DNA of 64,000 nucleotides, from the NCBI GenBank assembly GCA_034431435.1, contig DAOUDG010000030.1:142618-206617 (forward strand), read 5' to 3'. How positions within the stretch are numbered: position 1 is the first letter of the stretch; each line of letters starts with the position of its first letter. Made by a program: the position numbers and the translations under genes. The notes below the pieces were generated by a model. That model did no database searches and had not been told where the DNA came from. It saw nothing but the letters and a program-made list of their open reading frames with translations. The DNA is from JAHCIE01 sp034431435 (GTDB taxonomy: Bacteria; Chloroflexota; Anaerolineae; Epilineales; JAHCIE01). This document shows, in pieces, positions 16,448-24,780 of the stretch.

Positions 16448-18028
16448 TTAGCCCCCATACACCCACTCGCCGCCGAGCATCGTGGCGTCTACCTGGGTGG
16501 CAAGGATGTCGGCGGGGTCGATGGTGAAGATGTCCCTGTCTAGCACGACCAGGTCGGCGAGCTTGCCGGGGGCGATGGACCCTTTGACGCTCTCCTCGCC
16601 TGTGACATAGGCGGCGCCGAGGGTGTAGCCGTGGACCGCCTCGTGGACCGAGAGGCGTTGCTCGGGGTACCAGCCGTGGGGCGGCCGACCGTCGGCGCGC
16701 TGGCGCGTCACGGCGGCGTGAATACCGACCATCACGTTGGGTGTTTCGACGGGAGCATCGGAGCCGAAGGCCAGCTGCGTGCCACAACTCAATAGCGAGC
16801 AGAAGGCGTAGGCGGTCTCGCCGCGCCGACCCCAATACTTGTCGACCATATCCATGTCCGACGTAGCGTGGATGGGCTGGACAGAGGCGACAACCCCTAG
16901 CTGAGCCAGGCGGGGCAGGTCAGTCGGCGCGATGACCTGGACGTGCTCGATGCGGTGGCGCAGGGGTGAGTCCCTGCCCGGACCGCCGCGCCACGCCGCG
17001 AAGACCTCCAGCACCTTGTGGTTGGCGGCGTCGCCGATGGCGTGGATGGCGCACGCGATACCGTGCTCGGCGGCGCGGAAGACCAGCTCGTGCAGCTCCT
17101 CGGCCTCGGTCGTGACGATGCCGCGATTGCCGGGCTGTCCCTCGTAGTCAGCGAGCATGTCGGCCGTCTGCGAGCCGAGAGCGCCATCCATGAAGATCTT
17201 CAGGCCACCGACCCGCAGGTTGTGATTCCCGCCCCACGAGCGCATACCGCGCCCAATCATGCCCTCCAGTTGATGCTTGTGGATATAGTGGCTGATGCGC
17301 CAGGGCAGGCCACCCTCAGCCTGGAGGGCGCTGAAGTCGTCCCACAGGGCGAGGGGGTCGGCGTAGCCCATCTCGTGGCCGCCGACCAGCCCGAGGCGGT
17401 GGAAGTGGGACCAGGCGCGGCCCAGGGCGGCGCGCCGTTGCGCCGTATCGGGAGCCGGGACCGCGGCATATACCAACTCATCGGCGTTCTCGGTGAGGAT
17501 GCCATTGGGTGCGCCGTGGGTGTCGCGGTGTATGTCGCCGCCGGGCGGGTTGGCTGTGGCGGCGGTGACGCCGGCCACTTGCAGCGCCAACGAGTTGGCC
17601 CAGATCATGTGCCCCGACTTGTGGGTAAGAACGACGGGGTGGTTGGGGGCGGCGCGATCGAGGTCCGCCCGCGTCGGCCAGCCCGTGGGCCAGATGTTGG
17701 CGTTCCACCCCCAGCCTTGCAGCCACTGGCCCGGCGGGGTGGCAGCGGCCCGCTCGGCGACTCGCCGCAGCGCCTCGTCGAGGGACCGCACGCCGTCGAG
17801 GGGAATCTGGTCCAGGCCCAAGGCCCAGTGCATGATGTGCAGGTGAGAGTCAGTAAAGGCAGGCAGGAGGGCGCGGCCACCCAGGTCGACGCGCCGGCCG
17901 GTGGGCATGTCGGCGGCGCGCCCCACGGCGACGATGCGCTCGCCCTGCACAGCGACCGCCTCGGCGGAGGGCGTGGCGCGTTCCAGGGTGTGGATGCGGG
18001 CGTTGGTAAGGATCAGGGTCTCACTCAT
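16448..18028 (-). CDS. YtcJ-like metal-dependent amidohydrolase
   Basis: About 526 residues of the amidohydrolase_3 family. The metal-binding DSHLH follows the N-terminal beta-sandwich (ALLPAFTDSHLH); further on are GLKIFMDGALGS, HAIGDAANH, RIEHVQ, FGSDAPVE and the C-terminal GSIAPGKLADLVVLD, a standard order. Members hydrolyse N-formyl or N-acyl amino acids and related amides. The start at 18028 has GGAG 7 nt upstream and overlaps the acetyltransferase stop by 8 nt. The pairing of an amide hydrolase with an acetyltransferase is notable. Confidence 0.9.
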   Translation of the reverse strand: MSETLILTNARIHTLERATPSAEAVAVQGERIVAVGRAADMPTGRRVDLGGRALLPAFTDSHLHIMHWALGLDQIPLDGVRSLDEALRRVAERAAATPPGQWLQGWGWNANIWPTGWPTRADLDRAAPNHPVVLTHKSGHMIWANSLALQVAGVTAATANPPGGDIHRDTHGAPNGILTENADELVYAAVPAPDTAQRRAALGRAWSHFHRLGLVGGHEMGYADPLALWDDFSALQAEGGLPWRISHYIHKHQLEGMIGRGMRSWGGNHNLRVGGLKIFMDGALGSQTADMLADYEGQPGNRGIVTTEAEELHELVFRAAEHGIACAIHAIGDAANHKVLEVFAAWRGGPGRDSPLRHRIEHVQVIAPTDLPRLAQLGVVASVQPIHATSDMDMVDKYWGRRGETAYAFCSLLSCGTQLAFGSDAPVETPNVMVGIHAAVTRQRADGRPPHGWYPEQRLSVHEAVHGYTLGAAYVTGEESVKGSIAPGKLADLVVLDRDIFTIDPADILATQVDATMLGGEWVYGG

Positions 18029-18524
18029 GCGGAAGCTCCTGATGAGAGTCGTGGGGCGTGCTGCGCTTCTCCATCTCCATGCCGTCTCGTCCCCGTCCGT
18101 AGTAGCCCCGGCGCAAGCCAACCTCTTCGTAGCCCAGGCTGCGGTAGAGATGGCGGGCCGCAGGGTTGTCGACACGGACCGTCAGCCGCAGGCGCGGCGT
18201 CGCGGCTTCGGCCTCGACGGCGAGCATGAGGGCCCGACCAATCCCTTGATTGCGCTGGTCAGGGTCAACGGCGATGTTCAGAATCCAGGTTACTCCCGTG
18301 GCCCGCCGGGCCTGGGCCAGGACGAAGCCGAGCATCTCGTCACCCCGCGTGGCCTGTAGAAAGATGCTGCCGAACGCAAAACCAATGAGGAAGCTCGTCC
18401 AGCCCCAGGCCTCGCGGCCAAAGGAGCGCCGCTCCAACTGAACGACATTCGCCAGGTCGCGGATGTGTACCCGGCGCAGCTCAAGCGCTGGTGTCGCGGT
18501 CGTTGTCCAGTTCTCCGTCGTCAT
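18021..18524 (-). CDS. GNAT-family acetyltransferase (RimI-like)
   Basis: About 167 residues. Motif A is DPDQRNQGIGRALM (acetyl-CoA pyrophosphate loop Q/RxxGxG/A), and motif B is RLTVRVDNPAARHLYRSLGYEEVG followed by YYGRGRDGMEME, as in RimI-type N-terminal acetyltransferases. The start at 18524 lies inside the end of the upstream gene (44-nt overlap); a second ATG at 18545 is possible. The stop overlaps the amidohydrolase start. RimI acetylates ribosomal protein S18 in E. coli; the target here is unknown. Confidence 0.82.
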   Translation of the reverse strand: MTTENWTTTATPALELRRVHIRDLANVVQLERRSFGREAWGWTSFLIGFAFGSIFLQATRGDEMLGFVLAQARRATGVTWILNIAVDPDQRNQGIGRALMLAVEAEAATPRLRLTVRVDNPAARHLYRSLGYEEVGLRRGYYGRGRDGMEMEKRSTPHDSHQELPHE

Positions 18525-18891
18525 CGTCAAAATCGTCTTCGGCATCCCAACTGTCGAGGTGGCTGCGAATCTCGTCGCAGGCCTGGATGACCAGGGCAGC
18601 GTCCCAGTCCTGGCCGGTCCTGTCACGCCAGCCCGGCGTGTCGGGGTGCCTGGCGACGAAGTCCTGGGTGCGCGATTCAAAGACAGCAAGGGCGGTCCGA
18701 GGGTCGTCCTCGCTGAGGAGGCGCTCGATGAGTCGCTGCTTGGTGGACCAGCGCAAGGCAAGCTGATTGGCGACGGCGGCGGCGCCGCCCTGGGCATTGG
18801 TCGGACGCATCAAGCCGCTGCTTGCCAGCGGCTTGATGGTCATCAATAGGTCTTGAAGAGCTTCACGGTCTTGATCAGGCATGGCGCTCAT
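18481..18891 (-). CDS. Small acidic protein of unknown function
   Basis: About 136 residues. The N-terminal part is helical (REALQDLLMTIKPLASSG, ALRWSTKQRLIERLL); the end is a run of Asp/Glu (DAEDDFDDDDGELDND). No cysteines or TM segments apart from one Cys, and no recognised family. It lies 46 nt after the NYN-LOTUS gene and overlaps the acetyltransferase start, so it probably belongs to that operon. Confidence 0.6.
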   Translation of the reverse strand: MSAMPDQDREALQDLLMTIKPLASSGLMRPTNAQGGAAAVANQLALRWSTKQRLIERLLSEDDPRTALAVFESRTQDFVARHPDTPGWRDRTGQDWDAALVIQACDEIRSHLDSWDAEDDFDDDDGELDNDRDTSA

Positions 18892-18937
18892 GACAGGTAC
18901 GGGTGCGGGTAGGGTCAGCCCTTCGCTTCATCCAGGC

Positions 18938-20878
18938 TCACGCGCCGTTCATTGGCTCGGCCTCTTGCGGGGCAAGCAGGCGAGTCAGGAAGGCCAGGGT
19001 TCGCTCGCGCTGCGCAGGATCCGCCGTCACGATGGGGGCTTGCTTGATGAGCATGCGAACGGGCACCGACGTCACCTGGCCCAGGCGCGTCAGTAAGTCC
19101 TCGAAAGCGCGGCCGACGGCCGGGTTGGGGTGGTTGTGCAACTGAATAGCCAGTTGGGCCGGTGCGGCATTGGCCTGGGCCTGGAAGGTTGGCTCGAAGC
19201 GGCGCGCGGCGATGGCGAAGAAGTACGATAGCATGGGGCGCATGAGACCACGCACCCGCTCCTGGACGGTGTCGTCCGAGTAGGCCAGGTAGAAGAAGGC
19301 CAGATAGTAGGGGATGGCGGCCTCGTACTCGCGCTCCACGAAGCGGTGGCCCGCCTGCACGGAGCAGTAACCCGCCAGGTACCACTTGAGGTCTTCGAGC
19401 GTTGCCCCCGACTCGCCGGCCTCGACAGCCATCTGCTGGGTCTTTGTGGCGAGCAGGTACTTGGCCGCGCTGGCCGCGAAGTCGCGTACGCGGAGGCGCG
19501 TCCCGTCGTCGAAGAGGCGGCGCGCTTCGACAGCGGTGATGACGGATTCGGGCGGTGGCTCAACCCCCTCCAGATCGACCAGGATGGGGACCAGGGCCGG
19601 ATGGCCCGCCAGCGGACTGGCGGTCTCGTGGGGCGCGGCGGAGTAGGAGCCGTTGTGCTGTTCGATAGCGCCCGCGCTTACCAGATCGCTCAACAGGCTT
19701 TCGATGTACTCGGTGTGCTCCTGATCGCCAAAGAGGGCGTTGGACATCTCGCTGGCGTCCACCTGTAAGCCGCCCTCAACAAGCTTGCGCGCGTACGCCC
19801 CTTCACATTGTCGGACGAACGTCTCGGCGTCGATGCCGGGCAACAACTCCGCATTCGCCGAGAGCGAGGGGGGGTGGTCGAATTCGAGGCAGCCGCCGCG
19901 ATAGACCAGCCGCACAACGTCGCGCACCTGGCTCTGTGGGCGAAGCATGTTGTCGCCGTCGTAGCGCTCGCGAAGCGCGACAGCGGCCTGGTCGAGGCTC
20001 AGCGGCTGCATGCTCAGGCGGAATAGCTCGTACAGGTCGGCCAGGACATCGCGTCGCACGCTGCCTTCGACTACTGGCACGCCGACGCGCCGCAGGTAGC
20101 GCTTGTAGGTTTCGGCCAGGGGGCGAACATCACCGCGCGCGGCCGCGGCCGCCATCTCGCGGGTATCGAGGGGGGAGACGTACACCTGGCCGTCGCGGGT
20201 CTCCAGGCGCACCAGGTCCGCCGAGTCCTCCAGGAACGACTTGAATTGGTCGTAGCCGTAATAGGCCTCGTTGAAGGCCGGGTCGAGGGCGACCATGCGC
20301 TGCTTGAGCTTGCCGGCAAAGACCGGCAACTCGCCCTGCTGCTCGAACGCGCGGAGGGCGCGCAGCAGCAAGGCGTGGGCCTCGCTGACATCGAACTCCT
20401 GGGCGAGGTCGAGAGCGCCGACGATGGCCTCGTAGAAGACGAACTCATCGACACTCTTGATGAGAATCTCGCTGGTGGAGCGGCGCAGGCCGATGCCGAT
20501 GGTGTACTTGCCATACTCGCGCAGCTTGTTGATGAGCGAGGAGTAGTCGGAGTCACCGGAGACGATAGCGTAGGTCTGGATGCCGGGGTGGGTGAAGATG
20601 GTCTCCACCGCCTCGATGCACAGACGAATGTCGGCCCCGTTCTTGTGAGCCATACCATAACTGTAGAGTTGCACGAGGTTGACGGCGTTCTCCAACAGGT
20701 CACTGCGGTGGCGGCTGAAGCGGCGCCAGTCCCCGTAGGCGCGCTTGATGGTCACACGCCCACGCGCCTTGAGGTAGTCGAACAGTCTGGTAAGCTCGAT
20801 CTCGCGGTGGTCCTCTTCGGCGGCGGCGGCGATGTTCTCGAAATCGACAAAGACAGCGATATGGTTCTGCGGGTCCAT
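18938..20878 (-). CDS. NYN-domain nuclease-like protein with LOTUS (OST-HTH) domain
   Basis: About 646 residues. The N-terminal NYN (PIN-like, LabA/DUF88) domain shows the acidic positions VDFEN (D12, N15), KNGADIRL (D83) and SGDSDY (D109, D111). An OST-HTH/LOTUS module follows (about 170-250: LLLRALRAFEQQ, FNEAYYGYDQFKSFLED), then a second winged-helix-like segment and a C-terminal region of about 230 residues with TPR-like helices. Such proteins are expected to bind or cut RNA. The start at 20878 precedes the first strand; an ATG 36 nt upstream is the alternative. No experimental function is known to me for this architecture. Confidence 0.82.
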   Translation of the reverse strand: MDPQNHIAVFVDFENIAAAAEEDHREIELTRLFDYLKARGRVTIKRAYGDWRRFSRHRSDLLENAVNLVQLYSYGMAHKNGADIRLCIEAVETIFTHPGIQTYAIVSGDSDYSSLINKLREYGKYTIGIGLRRSTSEILIKSVDEFVFYEAIVGALDLAQEFDVSEAHALLLRALRAFEQQGELPVFAGKLKQRMVALDPAFNEAYYGYDQFKSFLEDSADLVRLETRDGQVYVSPLDTREMAAAAARGDVRPLAETYKRYLRRVGVPVVEGSVRRDVLADLYELFRLSMQPLSLDQAAVALRERYDGDNMLRPQSQVRDVVRLVYRGGCLEFDHPPSLSANAELLPGIDAETFVRQCEGAYARKLVEGGLQVDASEMSNALFGDQEHTEYIESLLSDLVSAGAIEQHNGSYSAAPHETASPLAGHPALVPILVDLEGVEPPPESVITAVEARRLFDDGTRLRVRDFAASAAKYLLATKTQQMAVEAGESGATLEDLKWYLAGYCSVQAGHRFVEREYEAAIPYYLAFFYLAYSDDTVQERVRGLMRPMLSYFFAIAARRFEPTFQAQANAAPAQLAIQLHNHPNPAVGRAFEDLLTRLGQVTSVPVRMLIKQAPIVTADPAQRERTLAFLTRLLAPQEAEPMNGA

Positions 20879-21046
20879 AAACGCCCCATCCGAACTGGCA
20901 GGTTGCCGGGCCAATACAATCGTGCGGCCCTGACGACCCGAATGGCGGAAAAACGATTAGCTCGAAGTTAATGCTTGCCCTAATTTTGCACGCATTGGCG
21001 ATTTGGCGCAAGTGCCACGCGGCAGGCTAGGCGCTTGGCTCGTTTG

Positions 21047-21055
21047 TGCTACAAT
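21047..21055 (+). promoter_or_regulatory. Extended -10 promoter of mutL
   Basis: TGCTACAAT at 21047-21055 (hexamer TACAAT 21050-21055), 28 nt before the mutL ATG, with no clear -35. The same TGCTACAAT box precedes fmt. Confidence 0.55.
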
Positions 21056-21083
21056 TTCATTCTGACGATAGCGTGGAGGGCGT

Positions 21084-22919
21084 ATGCCGATTATCGTGCT
21101 GGCCGACGACGTGGCTGCCAAGATTGCAGCGGGTGAGGTCATCGAGCGGCCGGTGTCCGTGGTAAAGGAACTGGTCGAGAATGCCCTGGACGCGGGCGCG
21201 ACCGATATTCGCGTCGAGATCCGTGAGGGCGGCCAGCGTCTCATCCGCGTCGCCGACAACGGGTCGGGCATCGCCGCCGCCGAGGCGGAGACAGCCTTCC
21301 AGCGGCACGCCACGAGCAAGGTTCAGTCGGCCGAGGACCTGTTCCACGTGCGAACGCTGGGGTTTCGCGGCGAGGCGCTGCCGAGCATCGCCGCTGTCAG
21401 CCGCGTGACGCTGGTGACGCGGGCGCGCGACGAGACGGTTGGAACGCGACTACGGCTTGAGGCGGGGCGGGTGGTGGAGCGAGCGGGCGTTGGAGCGCCG
21501 GCCGGTACGGTCATGACGATCGAGAACCTGTTCTACAACACGCCTGCGCGCCTCAAGTTTCTCAAGTCGGCCACGGCGGAGGCGGGGCAGGTCCACACCC
21601 TGTTGCAGCGTTTAGCCCTGTCGTTCCCCGACCGTCGCCTCTCGCTGGTCAGTGATGGGCGGACGATATTTCAGCATGCGGGCGGCGCGCTCATCGACGC
21701 CCTGGCAACGGTGTATGGCGCAGACCTGGCCCGCCAGCTGATCGAGGTAACGGCGGTCGAGGACGATGACGGAGGGCAGGGCGAGGCCCAAGTGGAGAGT
21801 GTGCCGACGGTCTGGGGCTTCGTCAGTCCGCCGGCGGTAAGCCGCGCCAACCGCGCCCACCTGACCTTCGTGGTCAATGGCCGGGTGGTGCAGGACCGCG
21901 CGCTGGCCGTGGCTGTCACCGAGGCCTACCACACGTTACTGATGGTGGGGCGGTTCCCTATCACCGCGCTGCACATCTGGGTCGCGCCAGAGGATGTGGA
22001 TGTCAACGTTCATCCGGCGAAGGCAGAGGTGCGTTTCCGCGACGGTCGCGCCGTGTTCAGCGCGGTCCAGCAGGCCGTGCGGCGCGCCGTGATTCGCTTT
22101 GCGCCTGTGCCGCAGTTCGGCGGCGCGCCGGTGTGGGACGCTTCGGCGGGCGGCGTAGGCTGGGGCGCGTCGGGCGATGCGGCGGGGTTCGCGTCCCGTC
22201 CCATGTTCGGCCCCGACTGGTGGTCGACGGCGGCGGATGATGCGCCGCCCGTCGCCGAGCCGCCTCTGTGGGGCATGGCCGCGCCGCCCGCCACGTCGTC
22301 ACCCGCTGGGGAGCGCACCCTGCCGGGTACGGGGGGCACGCTGCCGATGCTGCGGGTACTGGGCCAGGTGGCGCAGGCGTACATTATCGCCGAGGGGCCA
22401 GACGGGATGTACCTGATCGACCAGCATGCCGCCCACGAGCGCGTTCTGTACGAGGAGTTTCTGGCCGCCCACGCCCGTCGCGACGTGGCCGCGCAAGCCC
22501 TACTGGAACCGCTGCCGCTCGAACTCGATCCCGGCGAGGCGGCGGCCGCCGCCGAGCACGCCGACGGCCTGGCGCGGCTAGGCTTTACCCTGGAGCCCTT
22601 CGGGCCGGGCACGCTGCTCGTCCGCGCCGTGCCGGCGCTGCTCCGGCAGGCCGACCCGCGCCAGGCGCTGCGCGAGATCCTCGCTCAGTTGGGAGAGGGC
22701 CGGCGCAATCCCGTCGAGGTGGATGCCGAGGCCGCGCTGCTACGCGCGGTGTGCAAGACAGCCGCCATCAAGGCAGGGCAGACCCTGTCGATGGCGGAGA
22801 TGCAGGCGCTGATTCGCCTGCTCGAAGCATCATCCTCGCCGCGCACGTGTCCCCACGGTCGCCCGACCATGATTCACCTCAGCGCGGCGTTCCTGGCCCG
22901 CGAGTTCGGACGCACCTAG
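21084..22919 (+). CDS. mutL: DNA mismatch repair protein MutL
   Basis: About 611 residues. The N-terminal GHKL ATPase has ENALDAGA, DNGSGI, RHATSK and TLGFRGEAL. The C-terminal dimerisation domain has the endonuclease metal motif DQHAAHERVLYEE and the later CPHGRP zinc motif. This MutL should therefore nick DNA like those of bacteria without MutH. A Pro/Ala-rich linker joins the halves. GGAGG precedes the ATG. mutS is not in the window. Confidence 0.97.
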   Translation: MPIIVLADDVAAKIAAGEVIERPVSVVKELVENALDAGATDIRVEIREGGQRLIRVADNGSGIAAAEAETAFQRHATSKVQSAEDLFHVRTLGFRGEALPSIAAVSRVTLVTRARDETVGTRLRLEAGRVVERAGVGAPAGTVMTIENLFYNTPARLKFLKSATAEAGQVHTLLQRLALSFPDRRLSLVSDGRTIFQHAGGALIDALATVYGADLARQLIEVTAVEDDDGGQGEAQVESVPTVWGFVSPPAVSRANRAHLTFVVNGRVVQDRALAVAVTEAYHTLLMVGRFPITALHIWVAPEDVDVNVHPAKAEVRFRDGRAVFSAVQQAVRRAVIRFAPVPQFGGAPVWDASAGGVGWGASGDAAGFASRPMFGPDWWSTAADDAPPVAEPPLWGMAAPPATSSPAGERTLPGTGGTLPMLRVLGQVAQAYIIAEGPDGMYLIDQHAAHERVLYEEFLAAHARRDVAAQALLEPLPLELDPGEAAAAAEHADGLARLGFTLEPFGPGTLLVRAVPALLRQADPRQALREILAQLGEGRRNPVEVDAEAALLRAVCKTAAIKAGQTLSMAEMQALIRLLEASSSPRTCPHGRPTMIHLSAAFLAREFGRT

Positions 22920-22943
22920 GGGCAGCGATGGCGGAGGCTGGGG

Positions 22944-23777
22944 CTAGGGTGCGAGCAGCGTGGCGATGGCTACGGCCCCCGGGCCACAGTGAACGCCCAC
23001 GGCGGGGCCGGTCTCGACGAGACTGACGTCGCGGTCGGGATACAGGGCGCGCACGCGACGCTGCACCTCAGCGCCCAGTTCGGGCGCGGCGGCGTGCAGC
23101 ACGCCGATCTCCTGCACAGGCCCCGCGGCCTGCACGATGTCGAGCAGGCGATTGACGGCGCTACGCATGCTGCGAATGCGATCCGTCACCTTGACAGCGG
23201 AGTCGCGGAAGTCAAGAATCGGCTTGACGTGAAGAAATGAGCCGAGCCACGCGGCGGGCGCGCTCACACGTCCACCCTTGTGAGCGTATTCCAGCGTGTC
23301 TAGCGCCGCCCAGAGGCGTACCCTGGGAACGCAACTCTCGGCGGCGGCGACTACCTCCGCCAGACTCGCCCCACGCTGCGCCGCGCGGGCCGCCTCGATA
23401 GCGACCCACCCGACGGCCAGCGACAGGTTGGTAGAGTCCACGAGCTGCACCCGGCCATCGAAGTCCGCCGCTGCCACCCGCGCCGAGTTGAGAATGCCAC
23501 TCAAACCCGCCCCGACGTGAACGCTGACAACGTCGTCGCCGGCCTGGGTCAGGCGCTCGTACTCGGCGGTGAAGAAACCTGGCGGCGGGGCCGCGGTCTT
23601 GGGTAGCGATGGGCTGGCAGGCAGGCGGCGATAGAACTCGGCCGAGGTGAGGTCGATCCGGTCGCGGAGGCTCTCCTCGCCGAATTGCACGATGACGGGC
23701 ACTACGGAAATGTCCAGGTTGGCGACGACGGCGGGGGGGAGATCGGCGGCTGAGTCGGTGACGATGCGGACAGGCAT
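22944..23777 (-). CDS. DegV-family fatty-acid-binding protein (FakB-like), copy 1
   Basis: About 277 residues. Starts MPVRIVTDSAADLPP, the typical DegV beginning, with HVGAGLSGILNSA (fatty-acid carboxylate loop) and VDSTNLSLAVGWVA. In Gram-positive bacteria FakB presents an acyl chain to the kinase FakA, giving acyl phosphate for phospholipid synthesis. It lies downstream of a second DegV gene and fakA on the same strand, with a gap of about 104 nt. FakB identity is inferred from the fakA neighbour. Confidence 0.88.
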   Translation of the reverse strand: MPVRIVTDSAADLPPAVVANLDISVVPVIVQFGEESLRDRIDLTSAEFYRRLPASPSLPKTAAPPPGFFTAEYERLTQAGDDVVSVHVGAGLSGILNSARVAAADFDGRVQLVDSTNLSLAVGWVAIEAARAAQRGASLAEVVAAAESCVPRVRLWAALDTLEYAHKGGRVSAPAAWLGSFLHVKPILDFRDSAVKVTDRIRSMRSAVNRLLDIVQAAGPVQEIGVLHAAAPELGAEVQRRVRALYPDRDVSLVETGPAVGVHCGPGAVAIATLLAP

Positions 23778-23881
23778 GGCGCGCCCCTTTCAAGGGTGAG
23801 GAAGCAGAAGCGCAAACTGGGCGCTCTGGTGGTAGGGAAGCTGGCGGCCCGGCGCTCGAGACTCTAGCGACAGGAACGCGC

Positions 23882-24715
23882 TCAGGCCGACAGTAGGACG
23901 GCGACGCCGACTGCGCCAGGCCCGGCGTGGACGCCGACGCCGGGACCTGTCTCGACCAGGGCAATGTCGCGCCCTGGATAGCTGGCCTGTAGGCGTCGTT
24001 GCACCTCCGCGCCCAACTCCGGCGCGGCCGCGTGGATGACGCCTATTTCAGCCAGAGGCCCCGCCTCGGCCACGATCTGAATCAGGCGCGCCACGGCCTT
24101 GTGGAGCGTGCGCACCCGCTCGCCGACCACGACCTTTGAGTCGTAGATGTCCAGAATCGGCTTGACCTGCAACAGCCCGCCGACCCAGGCCTGGGCGGCG
24201 TTGACGCGCCCGCCCCGGTAGGCGAACTCCAGGGTATCCAATACGGCCCACAGATGCACGTGGGGAGTAAGGCTCTCGGCCAGGGTGGCGACCTCGGCAA
24301 GGCCCGCCCCGTCACGCGCGGCGCGGGCCGCCGCCACGGCCACCCAGCCTTCGGCGAGCGACAGGTTCGTCGAGTCCACCACTCGTACCCGGCCAGGGTA
24401 ATCCTGCGCAGCCAGCCGTGCCGCGTTGTAGATGCCGCTCATGCCGCCGATAACGGTCACGACGACAACGTCGTGGCCGTCCTGGATGAGCCGCTCGTAC
24501 TCCACCGCGAAGCGGCCCGGCGCGGGGGCGGAGGTCTGCGGGAGGGTAGCGCTCGTCGCCAGACGCTGATAGAACTGGGCCGCGCTCAGGTCGACGCGAT
24601 CCTCGAAGCTCTCCGTCCCAAAGCGGACGATGGCCGGCACGACGGTGATCTGAAGCTCGGCGGCCAGCGCCGGGGGCAGATCGGCCGCCGAGTCGGTCAC
24701 GATACGAGTTGACAT
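23882..24715 (-). CDS. DegV-family fatty-acid-binding protein (FakB-like), copy 2
   Basis: About 277 residues, starting MSTRIVTDSAADLPP at 24715. It is strongly similar to the neighbouring copy (IVTDSAADLPPA, VDSTNLSLAEGWVA, VIHAAAPELGAEVQRR) but differs throughout, for example GGMSGIYNAARLAAQ, so it is a diverged tandem paralogue rather than a recent duplicate. Different FakB paralogues often prefer saturated or unsaturated chains. It follows fakA by about 65 nt. Confidence 0.88.
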   Translation of the reverse strand: MSTRIVTDSAADLPPALAAELQITVVPAIVRFGTESFEDRVDLSAAQFYQRLATSATLPQTSAPAPGRFAVEYERLIQDGHDVVVVTVIGGMSGIYNAARLAAQDYPGRVRVVDSTNLSLAEGWVAVAAARAARDGAGLAEVATLAESLTPHVHLWAVLDTLEFAYRGGRVNAAQAWVGGLLQVKPILDIYDSKVVVGERVRTLHKAVARLIQIVAEAGPLAEIGVIHAAAPELGAEVQRRLQASYPGRDIALVETGPGVGVHAGPGAVGVAVLLSA

Positions 24716-24780
24716 CGGCGTGCTATCGCAACCAACCGCGGCTGCCCTGCGAGCCACGGCCCGCCGCCTGCAGGGCGCGC

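Noticed and set aside
17018..18229. 403-codon plus-strand frame antisense to the amidohydrolase
   Set aside because: Composition is typical of antisense GC-rich frames; the amidohydrolase motifs on the other strand are unambiguous.
22944..24715. Tandem DegV genes as a recent duplication or assembly artefact
   Set aside because: The two differ throughout at protein level, so they are old paralogues.
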